A stretch of 5,465 nucleotides of DNA from positions 1 to 5,465 of the forward strand of contig JAOUKG010000240.1 in assembly GCA_029882725.1 (NCBI GenBank), in the 5' to 3' direction. The position numbers and the translations under genes were made by a program. The DNA is from Cyclobacteriaceae bacterium (GTDB taxonomy: Bacteria > Bacteroidota > Bacteroidia > Cytophagales > Cyclobacteriaceae). Below are positions 1 to 5,465 of the stretch, one piece after another (positions within the stretch are counted from its first letter, which is position 1; every line of letters starts with the position of its first letter). A model generated the notes under the pieces. It searched no databases, was not told the DNA's origin, and was given only the letters and a program-made list of their open reading frames with translations.

Positions 1-1126
1 CCCAACTCCATTCAGTCGCTGCAATACCACTAAAGCGCCCAACTTCAATAAATTCCCCATTGCCAGTATTCCTTTGAAGTACATTTCTAGGAAATTGGTT
101 CCCATAACCTCTGTCTTCAGTTAACTTGTACTTATCCCAGGAATCGAAAACAGTTTTGGTCCGTTGCCGGGAAATGGTGGCTGGTAACATTTCGGTGACC
201 ATTATTTCAGGCAATTCATCATTATTCAGATCAGCTGCATCAGCACCCATTGATCCCATACTCATGCTGGAAATCAATTGATTGGAAGACTCAATAAATC
301 CTCCCTTTTTATCATTGATATACAAATAATCTTTTTCAAAGAAATCGTTTGAAATAAAAATATCAGTCCATGAATCCGAGTTAAAATCACCAAGGGTAAT
401 TCCCAGTCCAAATCCAATTTTACTGGAATAGATTCCTGCCTTTTCCGTATAATCAATAAATTTTCCATCTTCATTGATTAAAAATTTATTGCCTCCACCG
501 TCTTCATCAGGTCGATTACGTTGGTTTTCAATGAGATCAAACCCACCAATTGAACGTATTGAATTCGTCAAAATATATGCATCCAAATCCCCATCTTTAT
601 CATAATCAAAAAATGCAGCGTGGGTGGAAAGCCCTGTAATATTCAGATTGTATTTTTTTGATTCCTCTATAAAACTCAGATCACCCTGATTGATAAAAAG
701 TTCGTTATGCCTGTTTTCACCACCCGGCTTACCTGATTTACAGACATATAAATCCAGAAGACCATCACCATTGATATCGACGAATGTTGCCCCTGAAGAC
801 CATACATCATGACAAGCTACACCGGCTTCTACAGTAATGTCCCTGAACTTCCAGTTACCAAGATTAAGAAACAATTTATTATCTTCAATATTCCCTGTGA
901 AATACACATCAAGGAGCCCGTCATTATTGATATCACCAAGTGCAACTCCTCCACCGTTATAAAAATTACGATACGTATATGGGTTAAAATCTTCGGTATA
1001 GCTTAGATTGTTAGAAAAACTCAAGACCTCTTCCCCCTGCATTTCTTCGAACAAAGGCGATTGTTTACTTTCATTACACGCCAGGAGTAATGCAAAAATG
1101 ACTGTAAAAAAAAGTGATCTAAACAT
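1..1126 (-). CDS. FG-GAP/VCBS repeat lipoprotein, CRTAC1/UnbV-like (3' end outside window)
   Basis: This open frame runs from ATG at 1126 to the window edge, giving 375 codons with no stop. Seen: a hydrophobic signal peptide ends in a lipobox L14-L15-A16-C17, so the product is probably a lipoprotein. Five calcium-loop-like motifs follow: D65-INNDG-LLD73, D117-INGDG-LLD125, D174-YDKDGD-LD182, D247-FNSDSWTD255 and D299-LNNDELPE307, spaced 52 to 73 residues apart. Such D-x-[DN]-x-D-G loops mark the blades of FG-GAP/VCBS beta-propellers. NGGGVALGD (57-65) and the late segment RNVLQRN...ATEWSW (347-375) resemble the CRTAC1/ASPIC-UnbV group, whose SusCD-linked members are, as I recall, often about 1,000 residues; if so, most of the protein is missing here. 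The start is supported by the signal peptide and by the absence of any in-frame ATG, GTG or TTG back to the susD stop codon at 1187. The residues after C17 (NESKQ) are only weakly like a surface-export signal, so surface exposure is uncertain. Role inferred: an accessory binding or adhesion-type envelope protein of the adjacent SusCD locus. An enzymatic role cannot be shown. Confidence 0.88.
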   Translation of the reverse strand, partial: MFRSLFFTVIFALLLACNESKQSPLFEEMQGEEVLSFSNNLSYTEDFNPYTYRNFYNGGGVALGDINNDGLLDVYFTGNIEDNKLFLNLGNWKFRDITVEAGVACHDVWSSGATFVDINGDGLLDLYVCKSGKPGGENRHNELFINQGDLSFIEESKKYNLNITGLSTHAAFFDYDKDGDLDAYILTNSIRSIGGFDLIENQRNRPDEDGGGNKFLINEDGKFIDYTEKAGIYSSKIGFGLGITLGDFNSDSWTDIFISNDFFEKDYLYINDKKGGFIESSNQLISSMSMGSMGADAADLNNDELPEIMVTEMLPATISRQRTKTVFDSWDKYKLTEDRGYGNQFPRNVLQRNTGNGEFIEVGRFSGIAATEWSW

Positions 1127-1131
1127 AACCG

Positions 1132-1169
1132 AAAAAAAAAAGGTTATCCAAAATAAGACAACCTTTTTT
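1132..1169 (-). terminator. Intrinsic terminator after the susCD pair
   Basis: Read on the minus strand, AAAAAAGGTTGTC (1169 to 1157) pairs with GATAACCTTTTTT (1148 to 1136). This gives a 13-bp stem with one G-U pair and an 8-base loop, followed directly by the rest of a run of ten T (1141 to 1132). On the plus strand the G-U pair becomes an A-C mismatch, so the structure favours minus-strand termination, as expected after susD, which ends at 1187. The T-run stops only 5 bases before the ATG of the next gene at 1126. The hairpin therefore also covers that gene's translation start region in any read-through transcript. Confidence 0.85.
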
Positions 1170-1176
1170 ATTAAAT

Positions 1177-1211
1177 CAAATATATTTTAATACCCAGGAT
1201 TCTGTGTCAAA
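1177..1211 (-). promoter_or_regulatory. Candidate Bacteroidota-type promoter for the FG-GAP lipoprotein gene
   Basis: On the minus strand TATATTTG (1184 to 1177) matches the Bacteroidota -7 consensus TAnnTTTG exactly. TTTG (1211 to 1208), part of TTTGACA, lies 23 bases upstream, at the long end of the spacing reported for the -33 element. Transcription would begin near 1170, just ahead of the terminator hairpin, giving a leader of about 45 bases. The upstream half lies inside the last codons of susD. Short motifs like this occur by chance in AT-rich DNA, so this remains a candidate. Confidence 0.35.
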
Positions 1212-2710
1212 GGTTCACCAGTAGCAGCCTGTATTGCCGCATTTGGAATAGGGAAAAGATTTAGGTTAGCATTGCTATGACCAGGTTTCTGCCACCATGC
1301 ATCTCCCCATTTTCCGAATCGGATCAGGTCGGTTCTGCGAAGGGATTCCATAAATAATTCCCGTCCTCTTTCTCCAATTAAATCAACTTCAGTCAACGTT
1401 CCAAAAGAAGATACTCCTGCTCTTGTTCTCAATTGGTTGACAAGCAATAACGCACCAGCGTCGCCATATCCATTTAATCTCGTTAGGGCTTCCGCTTTAT
1501 TCAACAGCACTTCGCCATATCTTAATAATGGATAATCATTATCCATATTTGCACGTTGACCAATTTTAAAGCTGAATTTACCTAACCTTGCACCTGCCTG
1601 TCGGCTTCCACTGGGAGCCAACATATTAATTGCAGGTGTATAATTGATCGGAGCCCCATCAGGATCATCCGGATCAAAGGCTAAATCAAGAATTGGTAAC
1701 CCAGTGCTATAATCATATTGAGGACCAGCGATAAAGTTGTTCGCTTTTCTGAGATCACCCGCCTCATAGGAATTATAAAATTCCTCTAAAGTAGAGTAAC
1801 CATTCCAAGGTTGTTCTGCCAAATCATAAGTCAACTGGCTGGGGTAATGAAGGGTCATTTGAGCGAAATTCATATTACTACCGGTTGCCTGATCAAATGG
1901 CACTACCCATATATGCTCAATATTTTCCACATTATCCGGCGCAAAAACAGCAGCATAATCAGCATCAAGCTCATATAACCCTGAATTGATGACCATATCG
2001 GCTGCATCAATTGCTTTCTGCCACTCTGCAGTACCAGTGTAAACTTCGGCATTCAGGTACAATCGTGAAAGCAATGCATACGCTCCGGCTTTATTTACAC
2101 GTCCATAAGCTTGTTTTACATCTAATAAATCAGGTATGGCAGCCAATAATTCAGACTCAACAAAAGCATACACTTCAGCCCGGGTGGATTGCGGCACATC
2201 CGTAGCTGATGTGGTGATTTTTACATTACCAAACAGATCCAGAAGCCTCCAATAAAAATACGCTCTTAATGTTCTCAACTGTGCAGTTGCTTCTGCTGTC
2301 TGAGTCTGTCCCAACAAATTGTTACACTGACCAATACCCCCATAAATATCATTCCAAGCAGTACTGAACCCGTCATTGGTTGATTGCCATTCGTGCTTAT
2401 GCATATCCAACCAGATACCACCATCATACCAATCTCCACCCTTTTGGGTAATTACGGCTTCATCGGAGGAAATTTCCGAGATGGAAAAGTAACTTCCATG
2501 ATTGGCTGTACCGTCGAATAATCTACCAAAAGCAGGCCCCAGCCCATCGGCAGGAGTTGCCTTGTTTACATTGGGGCTGTTATTCTTACGGGCAGCCGGA
2601 TCTCCGGCATCCGAGGTGTAATCCCCGATCAACTCTTCCTCTAAATCTGTACATGCATTTCCAATGATGGCAAATGATGTCAATAATAATATTTTAAATA
2701 AATTTTTCAT
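1187..2710 (-). CDS. SusD/RagB family outer-membrane nutrient-binding lipoprotein
   Basis: This complete 507-residue protein is within the usual SusD size range. Family role: a surface lipoprotein that binds glycan or another nutrient and acts as a lid on its SusC partner. Seen: a signal peptide with C20 as the likely lipidated cysteine, followed by acidic CTDLEEE (20-26), which fits a Bacteroidota surface-export signal. The lipobox is imperfect, with G17-N18-A19 before C20. SusD-type features in order: W119-NDIYGGIGQCNNLL (119-133); RTLRAYFYWRLLDLFGN (146-162); a TPR-like helical stretch, AGAYALLSRLYLNAE (208-222), then WQKAIDAADMVINSGLY (230-246); LLRYGEVLLNKAEAL (395-409); GERGRELFMESLRRTDLIR (446-464); and the terminal LFPIPNAAI...LTQNPGY (485-507). 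These correspond to the SusD-like N-terminal and SusD/RagB C-terminal domains. It starts 14 bases after the susC stop, so the two genes are almost certainly cotranscribed. No Shine-Dalgarno sequence precedes the ATG, which is normal in this phylum. Substrate is unknown: starch specificity cannot be inferred from the family name. Confidence 0.97.
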   Translation of the reverse strand: MKNLFKILLLTSFAIIGNACTDLEEELIGDYTSDAGDPAARKNNSPNVNKATPADGLGPAFGRLFDGTANHGSYFSISEISSDEAVITQKGGDWYDGGIWLDMHKHEWQSTNDGFSTAWNDIYGGIGQCNNLLGQTQTAEATAQLRTLRAYFYWRLLDLFGNVKITTSATDVPQSTRAEVYAFVESELLAAIPDLLDVKQAYGRVNKAGAYALLSRLYLNAEVYTGTAEWQKAIDAADMVINSGLYELDADYAAVFAPDNVENIEHIWVVPFDQATGSNMNFAQMTLHYPSQLTYDLAEQPWNGYSTLEEFYNSYEAGDLRKANNFIAGPQYDYSTGLPILDLAFDPDDPDGAPINYTPAINMLAPSGSRQAGARLGKFSFKIGQRANMDNDYPLLRYGEVLLNKAEALTRLNGYGDAGALLLVNQLRTRAGVSSFGTLTEVDLIGERGRELFMESLRRTDLIRFGKWGDAWWQKPGHSNANLNLFPIPNAAIQAATGEPLTQNPGY

Positions 2711-2724
2711 CGCTATTCGTATAA

Positions 2725-5465
2725 TTAAAATCTAACATTTAATCCGACCGTAAAAGTCCTGGATGTGAAATAATTATTCCTTCTGTCTATACCTGGTGAC
2801 AGTACATCCGCAGATGTTGATAACCTGCCACCATTACCCACATTACCATAATCAGCTAAAACCGGATCAGGATCAATACCAGCATAATTGGTAATGGTAA
2901 AAGCATTTTGAACACTGAGATAGGCACGTAAGTTCTTAAATACTGAAGCAGACTCCATATCAAAATTATACCCCAGAGTTATATTGTCAAGCCTTAGGAA
3001 ATCAGCTCTTTCCACATACAATGAACTGAATTGAGAATAAATCAAACCCGGTTCTGCCTTATCAGATTTAATCCTGTTGTATGAGATAATCGCACCTGGA
3101 TCAATCGGCTCATAAAATGCGCGATAAGTATTGATAAGACTATGTCCGAATGCACCTCTGAAAAATGCATTCAAATCCCAGTTTTTATATGTTACCTGGT
3201 TGGTCCAGCCTAATTCCAAAGCAGGAATTCCATTTCCTAATTCCTGAAAGTCTCCATCATCCGCTAGTGCACTACCCTGTCCGGCAATGATATTTCCGTC
3301 TCCATTTAGATCAGCCATCACCGGAGCACCATTTTCATCAATACTTTCAAATACAGGCCCCCATATTTGACCGATTTTCTCCCCCACAGCCACTCTGATC
3401 ATGTCTGTGTCACTCTGACCAGGGGCACCCAGACTCGCCCTCATTTGCTCTTCAATTACAAATTCTTCCAGAATAGTTTTGTACGATGAAGTAACAATAC
3501 CTGTGTTCCAGGTGACATCACCCTTATTAATTGCCTGGTAGTTCAGGGACAATTCAATTCCTTTGGTATTAAGCTTACCGGCATTCTGGTACTGTCTCTC
3601 AAAACCGTAAACCGCTATGTCAACATCTCTTTCCAGAATAAAGTCATTGATATCCCGGGTATATACATCCAAAGAACCCGTCAATTTACTTCCCATTAAT
3701 TCAAAATCAATACCCAAATTGATTTCTGCCTTGGATTCCCATTTCAAATCAGGGTTTCCTCCACGAACAAGTTCATAATCTTCATTCTCAATATCATAAT
3801 CATATAAATCCTGAGCAAGGCCTGACTGACCTGGCAACGAACCGGTTACTCCATAACCTAACCTTACTTTCAATGCATCAAACGTACCAGTGCCCATGTA
3901 TTTCGTCAAATCAGCTCCCACACCCACTGCAGGAAACAGACCCCAACGGTTGTCAGCTCCCAGTTTTGTTGAACCTTCCCTTCTCAAAGAGGCATTTACA
4001 AAAATCGCATTATCAAAAGTCATATTTACCCTGCCAAAAAAGGCTATGATTTTAGCATTGGGAGATGCATTACTACTGACTTGAATCAAGTCGGCTCCTC
4101 CGGCAAGAATATCGCGGGAGTCTTCAAGGGAATTAAAACTTAATTCATCAGATGGAAAATCCCCAAGTTGAATCACAAAATCTTCCGAATTCTCTTCCTG
4201 ATAAGAATAACCGGCTGAGGCAGAAAGATCCACATTACCAAAAGATGAGGTGTATGTTCCATAAGATTCAAACAAACTAAATTCACTGTCATTTACACTT
4301 CTTCTTGCCAGCCCACCTCTGTTCAATCCTCTGAAAAACGATGTCCTTGGATAGTACTCAGCTCTGATATCATTTCCGTATTGTTTGGCATAGTTAGCAG
4401 TTATCGACAGGTTTTCAGTTAAATCATAAGACATCAACGCATTAAAGTTTATGTCTTTCCTTTTACCCAGGTTTTTGTTTTGCTCAAGTATGGCCACCGG
4501 ATTGAAATTGTCAAATAATATGGCCTGAAAATAACTACCATCAGGATTTTTTATGGGTGCTGTAGGATTAAACAACACTGCGTACCTCAAAGCTTCATTG
4601 AATGAATAATTTGATTCTCTTTCGGTCAAAGACATATTGAAGTTTATATTCAATTTATCATTCAATGCGTAGTGGTTAATATTCGCCCTTGCATTTATCT
4701 GATCAAATCCGGAATTTTTCAAAACACCCTCGATATTTCTCATGTTGGTGGAAAGTCTAAAAGTGGTACTTTCAGAGCCACCTGATATAGCTAAATTATG
4801 CACCTGGGAAATTCCGGTACGGGTAACTTCATCAATCCAAACGGTCTCAGACCCCAGATCATTTCCAACTGCAGCAATGTATTCCTGCTTGTTCATCACT
4901 GGTTGTGATCTTGCTACATTTCCCGCAGCAACATAGCCATTGTATGAAGCAGTAACTGGTGAACCGGCTTTTCCTGACTTTGTAGTTACCAATATCACAC
5001 CAGAAGATCCACGGCTTCCATAAATAGCGGCGGCAGATCCGTCTTTAAGTACACTAATGCTTTCAATATCATTTGGGTCAACATTATTCAGTGAAGCTCC
5101 AATCACACCATCTACCACCACAAGCGGTTCAGTGTTGGCTCCCACTGTAGAAATACCTCTCAAACGAATCGTTGAATTTGTGTTCGGATCACCCCCTTTA
5201 TTGTACACACTCAATCCCGGGATTTTTCCCTGAAGTAACTGAGTTGGGTCATTTACATTTCCTTTATTAAAGGACTCTGCATCCAATGTAACCACCGAAG
5301 AGGTGATTTCCTTTTTCTCCTGAGTTCCATATCCAACCACCACAACTTCAGACATCTCAGTAACATCTGGTTGCATGGTTACATTAATGGTTGATTGATT
5401 GCTCACCGTGATTTCCTGAGTCTTAAAACCCACGAAAGAAAAAACAAGTACATCGGTTGATGATG
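2725..5465 (-). CDS. SusC/RagA family TonB-linked outer-membrane transporter (5' end outside window)
   Basis: The frame is open from the window edge to TAA at 2727-2725, giving 912 complete codons. Residues are numbered here from the first complete codon, at 5463. Family role: a TonB-dependent beta-barrel that imports the ligand presented by SusD. Seen: residues 1-30 are the end of a carboxypeptidase-regulatory-like domain (DVLVFSFVGFKTQEI). Then come EVVVVGYG (39-46), the plug domain to about residue 160, and the SusC signature region with DGSAAAIYGSRGSSGVILVT (141-160). Barrel hallmarks include RREGSTKLGADNRWGLFPAV, NPDLKWE, YQNAGKLNTKGIELSLN, the acidic loop DLNGDGNI (718-725), ADFLRLDNITLGY and a final SRTFTVGLNVRF. 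The terminal phenylalanine is typical of BAM-folded barrel proteins. A GTG at 5433 is not the start, because conserved domain sequence continues upstream of it. The missing part should be the signal peptide and most of the N-terminal domain, for a full length near 1,000 residues. The gene is intact in this window, with no frameshift. Control elements must lie upstream, outside the window. Confidence 0.97.
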   Translation of the reverse strand, partial: SSTDVLVFSFVGFKTQEITVSNQSTINVTMQPDVTEMSEVVVVGYGTQEKKEITSSVVTLDAESFNKGNVNDPTQLLQGKIPGLSVYNKGGDPNTNSTIRLRGISTVGANTEPLVVVDGVIGASLNNVDPNDIESISVLKDGSAAAIYGSRGSSGVILVTTKSGKAGSPVTASYNGYVAAGNVARSQPVMNKQEYIAAVGNDLGSETVWIDEVTRTGISQVHNLAISGGSESTTFRLSTNMRNIEGVLKNSGFDQINARANINHYALNDKLNINFNMSLTERESNYSFNEALRYAVLFNPTAPIKNPDGSYFQAILFDNFNPVAILEQNKNLGKRKDINFNALMSYDLTENLSITANYAKQYGNDIRAEYYPRTSFFRGLNRGGLARRSVNDSEFSLFESYGTYTSSFGNVDLSASAGYSYQEENSEDFVIQLGDFPSDELSFNSLEDSRDILAGGADLIQVSSNASPNAKIIAFFGRVNMTFDNAIFVNASLRREGSTKLGADNRWGLFPAVGVGADLTKYMGTGTFDALKVRLGYGVTGSLPGQSGLAQDLYDYDIENEDYELVRGGNPDLKWESKAEINLGIDFELMGSKLTGSLDVYTRDINDFILERDVDIAVYGFERQYQNAGKLNTKGIELSLNYQAINKGDVTWNTGIVTSSYKTILEEFVIEEQMRASLGAPGQSDTDMIRVAVGEKIGQIWGPVFESIDENGAPVMADLNGDGNIIAGQGSALADDGDFQELGNGIPALELGWTNQVTYKNWDLNAFFRGAFGHSLINTYRAFYEPIDPGAIISYNRIKSDKAEPGLIYSQFSSLYVERADFLRLDNITLGYNFDMESASVFKNLRAYLSVQNAFTITNYAGIDPDPVLADYGNVGNGGRLSTSADVLSPGIDRRNNYFTSRTFTVGLNVRF

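Noticed and set aside
274..474. Minus-strand 66-codon frame
   Set aside because: It is in a different register from the FG-GAP lipoprotein frame that covers the same bases with a calcium-loop motif, so it is a shadow.
1149..1156. TTATTTTG in the terminator loop as a second -7 promoter element
   Set aside because: It differs from TAnnTTTG in the second base and would start transcription only about 15 bases before the ATG, inside the T-run.
1127..1189. Stop-codon read-through fusing SusD to the FG-GAP lipoprotein
   Set aside because: The two frames are in the same register, 63 bases apart, with no further stop between them. One in three gene pairs shares register by chance, the downstream gene has its own ATG and signal peptide, and a terminator separates the two genes.
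809..1190. Two plus-strand open frames (809-1006 and 1008-1190)
   Set aside because: They lie opposite the FG-GAP lipoprotein gene and the terminator gap, show no recognisable domain, and the minus-strand frame has clear family motifs throughout.
2011..2205. Plus-strand 64-codon frame opposite susD
   Set aside because: It is antisense to a conserved part of SusD and has no motif of its own. The plus-strand frames at 3890-4084 and 4742-4936 opposite susC were rejected for the same reason.
5431..5433. GTG as the start codon of the susC-like gene
   Set aside because: The same frame continues upstream to the window edge with DVLVFSFVGFK, the conserved end of the carboxypeptidase-regulatory-like domain, so the true start is outside the window.
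1..5465. CRISPR arrays, tRNA or rRNA genes, insertion sequences, attachment sites
   Set aside because: Coding sequence fills nearly the whole window and no direct-repeat array, terminal inverted repeats or RNA-gene structure was seen. The longest gap is 60 bases.

Overview
The window looks like a stretch of a Bacteroidota chromosome, possibly a marine or soil cytophagalean or flavobacterial lineage; the order is a guess. The evidence is a SusC/RagA TonB-dependent transporter next to a SusD/RagB lipoprotein, acidic residues after the lipoprotein cysteine, AT-rich intergenic DNA without Shine-Dalgarno sequences, and a Bacteroidota-type TAnnTTTG promoter motif. All three genes lie on the minus strand, so transcription runs from right to left, and both window edges cut through genes.

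Layout in order of transcription: (1) 5465 to 2725 is a susC-like gene that lacks its 5' end. It begins inside the N-terminal carboxypeptidase-regulatory-like domain and continues through the plug and the whole beta-barrel. (2) After 14 bases comes a complete susD-like gene (2710 to 1187, 507 residues), a glycan- or nutrient-binding outer-membrane lipoprotein. (3) A 60-base gap holds a strong intrinsic terminator (1132-1169) whose T-run stops 5 bases before the next start codon. A possible promoter overlaps the end of susD. (4) 1126 to 1 is the first 375 codons of a predicted lipoprotein with FG-GAP/VCBS repeats that resembles the CRTAC1/UnbV group; its 3' end is outside the window. No stretch longer than 300 bases is without a gene.

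The SusC and SusD proteins would form one outer-membrane uptake unit: SusD is the hinged lid that binds ligand, and SusC is the TonB-powered channel. The FG-GAP lipoprotein may be an accessory cell-envelope protein of the same locus, but the terminator suggests it is expressed at a different level or under separate control. No glycoside hydrolase, sigma/anti-sigma pair or two-component regulator is visible, so the transported substrate cannot be named. I see no clearly undescribed system. The most interesting points are the terminator placed against a start codon and the pairing of a SusCD unit with an FG-GAP/UnbV-type lipoprotein.
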